Of a stretch of 64,000 bases of DNA, positions 50,647-59,923 are shown piece after piece. This DNA comes from Solirubrobacteraceae bacterium (GTDB lineage Bacteria; Actinomycetota; Thermoleophilia; Solirubrobacterales; Solirubrobacteraceae), in NCBI GenBank assembly GCA_025449845.1, contig JANWIP010000005.1:124001-188000 (forward strand), written 5' to 3'. The position numbers were made by a program, and so were the translations under genes. The first letter of the stretch is position 1, and each line of letters begins with the position of its first letter. The notes under the pieces were generated by a model, which did not search any database, had not been told where the DNA came from, and saw only the letters and a program-made list of their open reading frames with translations.

Positions 50647-52527
50647 ATGGCAGTGCCTATCGTCGAGGTTGGGAATGACGCGAAGGTGACGCTGGAGCGC
50701 GCGTGCGCTCATCTTTTGTCTTTGCAGCATCGCGATGGCTGGTGGAAGGGGGAGTTGCAGACCAACGTGACGATGGACGCCGAGGACATGCTGCTGCGCG
50801 AGTTCCTCGGGGTTCGCCGGCAGGACGAGAGCGAGCGCTCGGCGGCCTGGATTCGCTCGCAACAGCGCGCGGACGGCACATGGGCGAACTTCCATGGCGG
50901 GCCGGGCGACCTGTCGAGCACGATCGAGGCATATTGGGCACTGCGGCTGGTGGGGGACCCGGTGGAGGACGAGCACATGCGCAGCGCCGCGCAGTTCGTC
51001 CGCGAACAGGGCGGCCTTCAGCGAGCGCGTGTGTTCACGCACGTATGGCTGGCATTGTTCGGGCTGTGGTCGTGGGAGCGCATCCCTGCGCTGCCACCGG
51101 AGGTCGTGCTGTTGCCTTCGTGGGTACCGCTGAATATCTACGACTTCGCCTGCTGGGCGCGGCAGACGATCGTGGCGCTGTCGGTCGTGATCGCCAAGCG
51201 CCCGACACATGCGCTGCCTTTCGAGCTGCGGGAGCTGCATGGCTCTGAGCCATGGTCGCGGCGCGAGCCGACGTCTCGCACGGGCCGCTGGCTCGCGCGT
51301 TTGGACAATATTTTGCGCGCGTATGAGCGCCGGCCGCTCGCGCCGCTGCGGCGGCTGGCCCTGGCACGGGCCGAGCGTTGGATCGTGCGTCGTCAGGAGT
51401 CCGATGGCTCATGGGGCGGTATCCAGCCGCCGTGGGTTTACTCGTTGATCGCGCTGCGCCTGCTCGGCTATTCGCTTGAGCATCCGCTGATGCGTCGTGG
51501 CCTTGAGGGTCTTGAAGGCTTCATGATCGAGCAAGGCTCCGAGCGACGACTGGAGGCGTGCCAGTCCCCGGTATGGGACACCGCACTGGCGATCGTCGCG
51601 CTCACCGACGCCGGATTGCCCCAAGACGATCCCCCGCTGACGCGCGCCGCGCAATGGCTGTTGGGCGAGGAGGTGAAGGTGCGCGGCGATTGGGCGCTCG
51701 CCCGGCCGCGGCTTGAGCCGGGAGGGTGGGCGTTTGAGTTCGCCAATGTCAACTACCCCGATGTCGATGACACCGCCGAGGTCGTGCTGGCGCTGCGCCG
51801 TACTGCACCCGTTGAGCCCCAGCGCGCGCAGGCTGCGATTGGGCGAGCCACGCGCTGGGTGGAAGGCCTGCAGAGCGCCGATGGTGGCTGGGGGGCCTTC
51901 GACGCTGATAACACCAATGCGCTCGTGCGCGAGCTGCCGTTCCTGGATTTCGGCGAGGTGATCGATGCCCCTAGTGCCGACGTCACCGCTCACGCGCTTG
52001 AGATGCTGGGGGCATTGGGTCTCGCGCGGGAGCCGACCGCTCGTACGGGTTTGCGCTGGCTCCTGGAGCAGCAGCAGCCAGATGGATCTTGGTTTGGGCG
52101 CTGGGGCATCAACTACGTATACGGAACGGGCGCGGCAGTGCCGGCCCTGGTGGCTTGCGGTGTGGAGCACTCGGCGCCAAGTGTGCGCCGCGCCGTGGCT
52201 TGGCTCGTGGGGCACCAGAATGAAGACGGAGGTTGGGGTGAGGACCCGCGGTCTTATGACGATTCGGCCTGGGTCGGCCGCGGCTCTTCGACGGCCTCGC
52301 AGACGGCCTGGGCACTGCTCGCGTTGCACGCGGCGGGCGAGCGTGGGTCGGCAGCGCGGCGAGGGATCCGGTGGCTGGTTCAAGCACAGCGCGTCGATGG
52401 GAGCTGGGATGAGCCGCAGTACACTGGCACCGGCTTTCCCTCGGACTACTACATCAATTACCACCTCTACCGGCTGACATTCCCAATCATGGCGCTGGGA
52501 CGCTATTCGCGCGAAGACATGATGTGA
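50647..52527 (+). CDS. shc: Squalene-hopene cyclase
   Basis: This cyclises squalene to hopene/hopanol at the membrane in one cationic cascade. ATG at 50647 gives 626 residues, the usual length; upstream frame belongs to another gene. The catalytic DxDD motif is D372-V-D374-D375 (YPDVDDTAEV). Several QW repeats are visible (ADGTWANF, SDGSWGGI, ADGGWGAFD, PDGSWFGRW, EDGGWGED, VDGSWDEPQYTGTGFP). It begins an operon with HpnD-, HpnG- and HpnH-like genes. Confidence 0.96.
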   Translation: MAVPIVEVGNDAKVTLERACAHLLSLQHRDGWWKGELQTNVTMDAEDMLLREFLGVRRQDESERSAAWIRSQQRADGTWANFHGGPGDLSSTIEAYWALRLVGDPVEDEHMRSAAQFVREQGGLQRARVFTHVWLALFGLWSWERIPALPPEVVLLPSWVPLNIYDFACWARQTIVALSVVIAKRPTHALPFELRELHGSEPWSRREPTSRTGRWLARLDNILRAYERRPLAPLRRLALARAERWIVRRQESDGSWGGIQPPWVYSLIALRLLGYSLEHPLMRRGLEGLEGFMIEQGSERRLEACQSPVWDTALAIVALTDAGLPQDDPPLTRAAQWLLGEEVKVRGDWALARPRLEPGGWAFEFANVNYPDVDDTAEVVLALRRTAPVEPQRAQAAIGRATRWVEGLQSADGGWGAFDADNTNALVRELPFLDFGEVIDAPSADVTAHALEMLGALGLAREPTARTGLRWLLEQQQPDGSWFGRWGINYVYGTGAAVPALVACGVEHSAPSVRRAVAWLVGHQNEDGGWGEDPRSYDDSAWVGRGSSTASQTAWALLALHAAGERGSAARRGIRWLVQAQRVDGSWDEPQYTGTGFPSDYYINYHLYRLTFPIMALGRYSREDMM

Positions 52528-53537
52528 GGCCCGCGGCGATGCAGCGAACGAGCGTCACCGAGGTCACGCGCCCTGCCGTCTCGACGGCAAGCGCCTACCG
52601 TTACTGCGAGTCCCAGACGCGCGGTGCGGCGGTCAACTTCTATTACGGTATTCGCCTGCTCCCGCGCCACAAGCGCCGGGCGATGTGCGCGGTGTATGCC
52701 TTCGCACGCCGCATCGACGACATCGGCGACGGTGTGCTGGCGCCCGAGGAGAAGCTGCGCCAGCTCGATCTCGCCAAGGGCGCCTTGGATGAGGTGCGCG
52801 CAGGGCGAGCAGATGGCTCGGACCCGGTGATTGTGGCGCTGGCGGATGCCCGTGAGCGCTTTGCCCTGCCGCTGGAGCCGCTTGAGGACCTGATTGAGGG
52901 TGTGCGTATGGATGTCCTCGGGACGGCCTATGAGAGCTTTGAGGATCTGTTGCTCTACTGCCGCCGTGTGGCCGGCTCGATCGGCAGGCTGTGCTTGGTG
53001 ATCTTCGGCAGTCGCGACACGCGTGCTGCCGCTCAACTCGCTGATGACCTCGGCGTGGCGATGCAGCTCACAAACATCGTGCGCGATCTACGCGAGGACG
53101 TGCAATGCGGGCGTGTCTACCTACCCTCACAGGAGCTGGTCCGCTACCACCTGCACGACAGCGGCGCACTGGGCGTGCCGGGTCTGATGGCCCTGATGAG
53201 CGAGGGCACTACAGCTGAGCCGTCGGTGATCGCCGGCTTTGACGGTGGCGACGTGGGGCAGTTCTACGCGCTGATGCGCTTTCAGGTGTTGCGCTCGCGT
53301 GACTGGTTTCACCGCGGTATGCCGCTTGTATTGCTGCTTGACCGGCGCAGCGCGGCGTGTGTGATGGCTATGACCGGAATCTACCGGCGTCTGCTCAAGC
53401 GCATCGAGAAGCGCCCGGACCAGGCGCTGGCCACGCGGACCACGCTCTCGGCGCGGGAGAAGGCGTGGGTGATTGCGCGCGCTCTGCTCTCCCGCCGCCG
53501 TGTACCCGAGCAGCATCCGGCGGAACGGATGCTGTGA
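52524..53537 (+). CDS. hpnD: Presqualene diphosphate synthase-like (HpnD)
   Basis: A 337-residue squalene/phytoene synthase family enzyme. The first aspartate motif is RRIDDIGD and the second DLREDV, with YCRRVAGSIGRL and AMQLTNIVRDL between. Next to the cyclase gene it most likely makes presqualene diphosphate from farnesyl diphosphate. The hpnC and hpnE genes needed to complete squalene in the known three-enzyme route are absent here. GTG at 52524 overlaps the shc stop; ATG at 52539 is an alternative. Confidence 0.88.
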   Translation: MRPAAMQRTSVTEVTRPAVSTASAYRYCESQTRGAAVNFYYGIRLLPRHKRRAMCAVYAFARRIDDIGDGVLAPEEKLRQLDLAKGALDEVRAGRADGSDPVIVALADARERFALPLEPLEDLIEGVRMDVLGTAYESFEDLLLYCRRVAGSIGRLCLVIFGSRDTRAAAQLADDLGVAMQLTNIVRDLREDVQCGRVYLPSQELVRYHLHDSGALGVPGLMALMSEGTTAEPSVIAGFDGGDVGQFYALMRFQVLRSRDWFHRGMPLVLLLDRRSAACVMAMTGIYRRLLKRIEKRPDQALATRTTLSAREKAWVIARALLSRRRVPEQHPAERML

Positions 53538-53563
53538 GCGACGGGCCGCGAGGCGGTACTGAC

Positions 53564-54133
53564 ATGAGCGGCCTCGTGATCGCGGCTCCACTGCGATTTG
53601 AGGCTTTCATGATCGCCCGTGGGCGACCGCGGGCGCGGGTGCGACAGACTGGCGTTGGTCCCCGCCGCGCACGCGCCGCTGTGCCGGGGCTGCTGGAGGA
53701 CCCCGCGGAGGTACTGCTGGTGCTGGGCTTCGGCGGTGGTCTTATGCCGGATAGCGAGGTGGGCGAAGTGGTGGTTGCAGATGAAGTCGTAGGACCCGAC
53801 GGAGCACGGGTGAGGTGTGCGAACACCTCCGCACTCAGTCACGCTCTGGAGTCGCGCGGGCTCAGAGTTAGGTGTGGCACGGTGACGTCGGTAGCGCGTC
53901 CGGCCATGGGCAAGACACGGGTGCGATTGCGCGAAGCTGGAGCAATAGCCGTTGACATGGAGTCAGCGTGGCTGGCGCCCGCGGCGCGTGGGCGGCCGTT
54001 CGCGGTCGTGCGCGTATTGAGCGACACTCCTCGGCGCGAGCTGACGCGCCCGCTGCTGACGGTGGCCGGCGTCGCGCGTGCATCGCTGACACTGCGACGA
54101 GTTGCCACTGCGCTGCGGGAGTGGGTGCCCTAA
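53564..54133 (+). CDS. hpnG: HpnG-like nucleoside phosphorylase
   Basis: A 189-residue protein of the purine phosphorylase/MTA nucleosidase fold. GFGGGLMPDSEVGEVVVADE and VDMESAWLA (the DME motif binding the ribose) are visible. HpnG removes adenine from adenosylhopane to give ribosylhopane in hopanoid side-chain synthesis. It is shorter than many nucleosidases, as is usual for HpnG. ATG at 53564 is used; GTG at 53534, overlapping the hpnD stop, is an alternative that adds ten residues. HpnH follows after 9 bases. Confidence 0.85.
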   Translation: MSGLVIAAPLRFEAFMIARGRPRARVRQTGVGPRRARAAVPGLLEDPAEVLLVLGFGGGLMPDSEVGEVVVADEVVGPDGARVRCANTSALSHALESRGLRVRCGTVTSVARPAMGKTRVRLREAGAIAVDMESAWLAPAARGRPFAVVRVLSDTPRRELTRPLLTVAGVARASLTLRRVATALREWVP

Positions 54134-54142
54134 GGTGGTGGC

Positions 54143-55201
54143 ATGCCTGTTTCACTGAGAGGGTGGCGCAGTCGGCCGCAGGCCGGCGAGCCGGGCCCCT
54201 CTCTCTTTCGAGTCCGGCAGGGCACGCGCATGGGCTGGTATTTGTTTCGCCAGCGTCTTGCGAGGCGCGAGAAGTTTCCCCTGATCGTCGAGCTGGAGCC
54301 ACTGTTTCAGTGCAACCTGGCATGTTCGGGCTGCGGAAAGATCCAGCATCCCGAGCACACCTTGCGCCGACGCATGTCCGTCGCGCAGGCGATCGGCGCG
54401 ATCGAGGAGAGTGGTGCACCGATGGTCTCGATCGCCGGTGGCGAGCCGCTGATTCACCCCGAGATCCACGTGATCGCGGCGGAGCTGATCAAGCGCAAGA
54501 GGTTCGTTTACCTGTGCACAAACGCCTTGTTGCTGGAGAAGAAGCTCGGAAACTTCACTCCCAGCCCATATTTCGCCTGGGCGATCCACGTGGACGGGCT
54601 GCGCGAGCGCCACGATGCCTCCGTCGAGCGCGCGGGCACCTTCGATAAGGCCGTGGCCGCGATCAAGGCCGCCAAGGCATGCGGCTTTCGTGTGACCACC
54701 AATACGACCTTCTTCACTCACGACTCCCCCAAGACGGTGCGTGAAGTGCTCGACTACCTCAACGACGATCTCGGCGTCGATGAAATGATGATCTCGCCCG
54801 CCTATGCCTACGAGAAGGCCCCCGATCAGGAGCACTTCCTGGGCGTCAGGCAGACGCGCGAGTTGTTCCGCTCGGCATTCGCCGACGGGCGCCGCAAGCG
54901 CTGGCGCTTGAACCACAGCCCGCTGTTTCTCGACTTCCTGGAAGGCAAAGAGGAGTTCGACTGCACCGCTTGGGGCATCCCCAGCTACTCGCTATTCGGC
55001 TGGCAGCGACCTTGCTACCTGATGTCCGACGGCTACACCGAGACATACAAGGAGCTGATCGAGACCACCGACTGGAGCAAGTACGGTCGCGGCCGGGACC
55101 CGCGCTGTGAGAACTGCATGGCCCACTGTGGCTATGAGCCCACAGCGGTTCTGCGGACCACGCACTCGCTGCGTCAGTCGCTGCGCGCGCTGGTTGGATG
55201 A
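54143..55201 (+). CDS. hpnH: Hopanoid radical SAM protein HpnH
   Basis: The radical SAM enzyme that couples an adenosyl group to hopene, forming adenosylhopane. The [4Fe-4S] cysteines are C57, C61 and C64 in CNLACSGCGK, followed by the SAM-binding SIAGGEPLIHPE. The C-terminal cysteines in RCENCMAHCGYEPTAV are typical of HpnH. ELEPLFQCNLAC just before the cluster is also a family mark. Length is 352 residues, including about 30 extra N-terminal ones; ATG at 54230 is a shorter alternative. HpnG acts on its product. Confidence 0.92.
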   Translation: MPVSLRGWRSRPQAGEPGPSLFRVRQGTRMGWYLFRQRLARREKFPLIVELEPLFQCNLACSGCGKIQHPEHTLRRRMSVAQAIGAIEESGAPMVSIAGGEPLIHPEIHVIAAELIKRKRFVYLCTNALLLEKKLGNFTPSPYFAWAIHVDGLRERHDASVERAGTFDKAVAAIKAAKACGFRVTTNTTFFTHDSPKTVREVLDYLNDDLGVDEMMISPAYAYEKAPDQEHFLGVRQTRELFRSAFADGRRKRWRLNHSPLFLDFLEGKEEFDCTAWGIPSYSLFGWQRPCYLMSDGYTETYKELIETTDWSKYGRGRDPRCENCMAHCGYEPTAVLRTTHSLRQSLRALVG

Positions 55202-55257
55202 GAGCTTCCTTTCAGATGGGCCCACGCAGGACGAATGCCTTCTAGACTGGCGCCTGC

Positions 55258-56007
55258 ATGAGCGCGACAGATGGCAGAGTTGACTCGGTGGAGATGGTGA
55301 CGGCGCGGGAGCTGTGCCGCCGCTTCGGCGAGGGCGAGGCCGCGGTGGATGCCCTGGCGGGCGTCAGCGTTGCCTTCCCCAAGGGTCGTTTCGCGGCGAT
55401 CATGGGCCCCTCAGGGTCGGGCAAGTCGACGCTCATGCACAACCTCGCGGGGCTCGACCGGCCGACCTCGGGCACGGTCAGCATCGATGGTGTCGAGCTG
55501 ACCGACCTCGACGACAAGCGCCTGACGCAACTGCGCCGCGATCGTATCGGCTTCATCTTTCAGACCTTCAACCTGCTGCCGGTGCTGAACGCCGAAGAGA
55601 ACATCCTGCTGCCGCTGTCGATCGCGGGCCGCAAGCCCGATCAGGAATGGTTCGATCGCCTGATCGACACGATCGGCATCCGCGACCGCCTGCATCACCG
55701 CCCGGCGGAGATGTCAGGCGGCCAGCAGCAGCGCGCGGCGGTCGCGCGTGCGCTCGTATCGCGTCCGGCGGTGGTGTTCGCCGATGAGCCAACCGGCAAC
55801 CTCGACTCCAAGTCCTCGGGTGATGTGCTCGCGCTGCTGCGCCACGCCGTCGACGACTTCGGGCAGACCGTCGTGATGGTCACCCACGATGCCCACGCCG
55901 CCTCCTTCGCCGATCGTCTGCTGGTGCTCGACGACGGACGGGTCGTGCACGACCGTGAGGCGGCCACGGCCGAGCAGGCACTCGACCTGATGAAGTCCGT
56001 CGGCTGA
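55258..56007 (+). CDS. ABC transporter ATP-binding protein, MacB/LolD type
   Basis: A 249-residue ATPase with Walker A GPSGSGKST, Q-loop FQTFNLLPVLNAEEN, signature MSGGQQQR and Walker B VVFADEPTGNLD, the last being characteristic of MacB/LolD/FtsE-like transporters. It energises the FtsX-like permease that follows, whose ATG overlaps its stop (TGATG). TAGACT (55243-55248) lies 9 bases before the ATG, so it probably has its own promoter rather than being part of the hopanoid operon. Confidence 0.93.
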   Translation: MSATDGRVDSVEMVTARELCRRFGEGEAAVDALAGVSVAFPKGRFAAIMGPSGSGKSTLMHNLAGLDRPTSGTVSIDGVELTDLDDKRLTQLRRDRIGFIFQTFNLLPVLNAEENILLPLSIAGRKPDQEWFDRLIDTIGIRDRLHHRPAEMSGGQQQRAAVARALVSRPAVVFADEPTGNLDSKSSGDVLALLRHAVDDFGQTVVMVTHDAHAASFADRLLVLDDGRVVHDREAATAEQALDLMKSVG

Positions 56008-58580
56008 TGCTGACGCTGGTGCTGCGCGGCTTCATGCAGCGCAAGCTGCGGGTGCTGCTGACGGGCATCGCGATTGCGCTGGGTGTGGCGCTGATGGCCG
56101 GCACCTACATCCTGACGGACACGATCAACCAGTCCTTCGCGGGGATCTTCAAGACCGCGAACGCCGGCCACGACGTGGTCGTCACGCCGACGCAGACCCT
56201 TGGTCGCACGGTCAGCTCGGGGGTCTCGCCGATCACCGCCCGCACGCTCGCGCAGGTGCGATCCGTGCCAGGAGTTGCGCTTGCCTCCGGCAGCGTCTTC
56301 TCACCGGCCACCTTCCTCGATCTGCACGGCAAGCGGCTGACAACCGGCGCGGCCCCCGCGTTCGTCGCCTCCGAGGGGCCCGCGCGCTTTGAATCATTCT
56401 CTCCGATCAGTGGACGCTTCCCAACCAACGCCACGGAGGTGGCGCTCGATCAGGCAACTGCTCAGCGGGCGAACCTGAAGGTCGGCGATCGTATGCGGAT
56501 CGCCGGCTCGGCAGTCGCTCGGACCTACACGATCGTCGGGATCGTGAAGTTCGCCGGCAGCCAGTCCTTCGGCGGCGCCGGCACGGCGGTGCTGCCGCTG
56601 GGCGAGGCCCAGCGCGTTGTCGGCGAGCAGGGCCAGTACGACCAGATCGATGTCGCGGCGCGGGCAGGCATTGCGCCGGCGCAGCTACGCGAGCGCATCC
56701 GCGCCGTGCTGCCCCGGACCGTTGAAGTGCGCACCGGCGCCCAGCAGGCCGCCAAGCAGTCCTCGGACCTGGAAAGCAACCTTGGCTTCCTGCGCACCTT
56801 CCTTTTGATCTTCGCCTACGTCTCGCTGGTGGTGGGCGCGTTCATCATCTTCAACACCTTCTCGATCACGGTGACCCAGCGCACGCGTGAATTCGCGCTT
56901 TTGCGAACGCTGGGAGCCTCGCGTCGGCAGATCCTGCGCTCGGTTATCTTCGAGAGCCTGCTGCTAGGGGTACTGGGGTCGCTGCTCGGCCTGCTCGCTG
57001 GTATCGCGTTGGCGCCCGCGCTCGACCAGTTGTTCAAGGCGTTCGGGGCCGATCTGCCCGATAGCGGCACGGTTCTTGAGACCCGCACGATCGTCGTGTC
57101 GCTGCTGGTGGGGACGAGCGTCACGCTGCTCGCCGGCCTGATGCCCGCATTGCGGGCCACGCGCGTGCCGCCGCTTGCCGCGATGCGTGAGGGGGTGGAG
57201 ATCCCGCCGCGCACGCCGATCACGCGGGGGCGCCACGCGGTGCCGATCCTGCTGGCGCTGGTGGTGGTGCGCCTGGTGGTCGGCATCGTGCAGGGCGACG
57301 GCCTAGGGGGTCTGGGGATCGTGGTGGTGCTCGGCCTGCTTCTCATGTACGTACGCCTGCGCCAGCGCAAGCGAGGCCGGCGCTATCGCGTCGTGCCCGC
57401 GCTCGCCCGTGCGATCGGCGTGCTCGTGGTCTGGCGCGGCATCACCGGGCGGTTGGCGCGCGAGAACGCGATGCGCCAGCCGGGGCGCACGATGGTCACC
57501 GCGGCGGCTTTGACGGTGGGCCTGGCTCTGGTGACATTCGTGGCTGTGCTGGCGGACGGCACGAAGGCCTCGATCGATCAGGCCGTCAGCCGCTCATTCG
57601 CGGGCGATCTGATCGTGGAGAACTCATCCGCCGGCAACGAACAGGGGATTCCGGAGCTCGTGGCGCCCGCGATGCGCGCGGTGCCCGGAGTGGCGAGTGT
57701 CACCCCGATCGCCTTCACCAAGGGCAGGCTGCGCGGATCGAGTTCCAACGTCACCATCACCGCCGTGGACCCGGCCAACTTCGGGCAGGTCTACCGGGTC
57801 GAATGGAAGCAGGGTTCCGCCACGACCCTGGCGACGCTCGGCAACGGCGGAACGATCCTCACCAAGAGCTACGCGAGCTCCCAGCATTTGCGGGTCGGAC
57901 AGGGGATCTCGGTGCTGACTCCGACGGGTCAGCGCGTGGGCTTGATCGTACGGGGCATCGCAACCGACAATGCGCGTCTGCTCGGCAATCTCACGATCTC
58001 CCTGGCGCTCGCGCGCGCCGCGTTCGGGCAGCGCGAAGATGCCCTGAACTTCGTCTCCTATGCCCCAGGGGTCAGCAACGCACAGGTGCAGCCCGCGGTC
58101 GACAAGGTCCTCGCCGCACACTTTCCGCAGGCGCGCTCGCGTACCGCGGCGCAGTTCAAGGCCGATCAGGCCAACAAGATCAACACGCTGCTCGACCTGA
58201 TCTACGTGCTGCTGGCGCTGTCGGTGATCGTCTCGCTGTTCGGCATCGTCAACACCCTGATCCTCTCGATCTACGAGCGTACCCGTGAGCTGGGCATGAT
58301 GCGCGCGATCGGCACCTCCCGCCGTCAGGTGCGTCAGATGATCCGCTACGAGTCGATCATCACAGCGCTCATAGGCGGGGTTCTCGGCCTGCTGATCGGG
58401 GTTCTCGGTGCGGTCATCGCCGCTCAGGCACTCTCCGGTTCGGGCTTCGTGCTCTCGATCCCCGTCGGGACGCTCATCGTGCTGCTGCTGATCGCGGCTT
58501 TGGCGGGCATCATTGCGGCGCAAGCGCCGGCGCGCCGTGCCGCGAAGCTCGACCTGTTGCAGGCGCTGGCGGGCGAGTAG
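56007..58580 (+). CDS. FtsX/MacB-type ABC transporter permease
   Basis: An 857-residue permease made of two FtsX-like halves. A first membrane span (about 10-35) and a large extracytoplasmic domain are followed by three spans (about 265-400), then a second span and periplasmic-type domain and three C-terminal spans (about 735-850). The mechanical-transmission loops ERTRELGMMRAIGTSRRQVR and TQRTREFALLRTLGASRRQI are clear. Such exporters move lipids, lipoproteins or antimicrobial peptides. The 3' end overlaps the convergent protease gene by 71 bases. Confidence 0.92.
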   Translation: MLTLVLRGFMQRKLRVLLTGIAIALGVALMAGTYILTDTINQSFAGIFKTANAGHDVVVTPTQTLGRTVSSGVSPITARTLAQVRSVPGVALASGSVFSPATFLDLHGKRLTTGAAPAFVASEGPARFESFSPISGRFPTNATEVALDQATAQRANLKVGDRMRIAGSAVARTYTIVGIVKFAGSQSFGGAGTAVLPLGEAQRVVGEQGQYDQIDVAARAGIAPAQLRERIRAVLPRTVEVRTGAQQAAKQSSDLESNLGFLRTFLLIFAYVSLVVGAFIIFNTFSITVTQRTREFALLRTLGASRRQILRSVIFESLLLGVLGSLLGLLAGIALAPALDQLFKAFGADLPDSGTVLETRTIVVSLLVGTSVTLLAGLMPALRATRVPPLAAMREGVEIPPRTPITRGRHAVPILLALVVVRLVVGIVQGDGLGGLGIVVVLGLLLMYVRLRQRKRGRRYRVVPALARAIGVLVVWRGITGRLARENAMRQPGRTMVTAAALTVGLALVTFVAVLADGTKASIDQAVSRSFAGDLIVENSSAGNEQGIPELVAPAMRAVPGVASVTPIAFTKGRLRGSSSNVTITAVDPANFGQVYRVEWKQGSATTLATLGNGGTILTKSYASSQHLRVGQGISVLTPTGQRVGLIVRGIATDNARLLGNLTISLALARAAFGQREDALNFVSYAPGVSNAQVQPAVDKVLAAHFPQARSRTAAQFKADQANKINTLLDLIYVLLALSVIVSLFGIVNTLILSIYERTRELGMMRAIGTSRRQVRQMIRYESIITALIGGVLGLLIGVLGAVIAAQALSGSGFVLSIPVGTLIVLLLIAALAGIIAAQAPARRAAKLDLLQALAGE

Positions 58581-59916
58581 GAGGCACAGGTGAGGAAGGC
58601 GAAGGTGTGCGCCGGTTCTGGGTTCGATCTGTAGGCATCTTCGCGGTGAAGGCTTCCCACGCCTGCACCATCGCGATGCGCTGCATGATTGTGGGATGCG
58701 TAGCGCCAATCACGTAAGACCAGCTCGGTGGGTCGGGGTCGGCATGGCTCGTGATCGCGAGCGTCCGAAAGAGCGATCGCGCGGCCGCGGGATCGTGCGT
58801 GGCCCGCAGCGCCGACCAGTCGGCCTCGGCCTCCTCGTGGCGGGAGACGATGTTTTGCAGGGGCGCCGCGAGCAGCTGAATGACCACGAAGACCAGCAGA
58901 GCCACCGGCACGGCCTCGGGGCGCGCCATGCCGCCACGGGCACGCGTGAAATAGGCGACGAGCGCAGCGGCTGGCAGCAGGAACAGCACCAGCCAGCCCA
59001 CGCGCCTGAGCGTGTGATGGTGGGCGAGGTGTCCCAACTCGTGCGCGAGCACCACGCGAACTTCGCGGCGGTCGAAGCGCCCGTCGAGCAGCGTGTCCCA
59101 CAGGATCACTCTCCTGGCCGCTCCGAAGCCCACGGCCTCGGCGTTGGGGGCGGTCGTGAAGCGCTCCACCTTCTGCACGGCCACGCGCGTACCCGGGACA
59201 CCCTCGGTGCGCGCCAGGACACGTGCGTCGGCGAGTGTCGCGGGGTTGTGCAGGGGTTCGGTTTCCGGGATCAGATAGAAGCTCAGAAAGGTGGAGAGCA
59301 ATGCCAGGCCCGCGAACAGCGGCGCGGCTGCCACCCACCACCACGAGCGCAGTGCGCGGGCTAGCGCCATCGCGATCAGGAGCGCCAGCGAGATGAACAG
59401 GAACTTGCTGCCCAGCGCTACGAAACTCTGTACCAGCGAGACCACGTAGCCCTGATGAGAGACGTGGTGGCGACGCTCCCACCACACGGCCGCCAGGCCA
59501 AATGGCACCTGCGCTATCCAGACCAGCGCGAACCCGAGCATCCCCAGAAGCATCCCCGTGCCGATCGGTCCGGCCGCGGACTCGCGCATCAGCCGCTCTC
59601 CCCGCCGCGCATACACCGCCAGCACTGCCAGCAGGGCCACTGTGCTCAGCAGCCCATCGATCTCCAGGAATCGCTCGAAGGAGGCGCTGCTGCGCAGGAA
59701 TGACGGACTGAAATAGTGGCTTGGATTCAGGCGGGGCAGGCGCAGGCCGTCGGGTACCGTCGAGCGCCACAACTCGTGCGCGGCCCACAGCCACAGCGCT
59801 GCGCCGGCGAGCAGTGTGAGAGCGAGGAGCCCCCACGTGACCCTGCCACTCTTGGTTGGGCTCGGTGGTCCGGGAACCTCAGCGCAGGGGTCGATCGGTT
59901 CTCCGGCTGCTGACAT
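58510..59916 (-). CDS. M48-family membrane metalloprotease
   Basis: A 468-residue protein with about seven hydrophobic segments. The zinc motif is VLAHELGHLAHHHT (HExxH), and the third ligand lies in SRHEEAEADWSAL, as in CAAX prenyl protease 1 (Ste24) and HtpX. NAEAVGFG just before is also typical. The last 35 residues are a proline/serine-rich tail whose DNA is antisense to the end of the ABC permease gene. Role: cleavage of membrane or lipidated proteins, inferred from family. Confidence 0.9.
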   Translation of the reverse strand: MSAAGEPIDPCAEVPGPPSPTKSGRVTWGLLALTLLAGAALWLWAAHELWRSTVPDGLRLPRLNPSHYFSPSFLRSSASFERFLEIDGLLSTVALLAVLAVYARRGERLMRESAAGPIGTGMLLGMLGFALVWIAQVPFGLAAVWWERRHHVSHQGYVVSLVQSFVALGSKFLFISLALLIAMALARALRSWWWVAAAPLFAGLALLSTFLSFYLIPETEPLHNPATLADARVLARTEGVPGTRVAVQKVERFTTAPNAEAVGFGAARRVILWDTLLDGRFDRREVRVVLAHELGHLAHHHTLRRVGWLVLFLLPAAALVAYFTRARGGMARPEAVPVALLVFVVIQLLAAPLQNIVSRHEEAEADWSALRATHDPAAARSLFRTLAITSHADPDPPSWSYVIGATHPTIMQRIAMVQAWEAFTAKMPTDRTQNRRTPSPSSPVPPTRPPAPATGRASRHGAPALAPQ

Positions 59917-59923
59917 CCATGCC

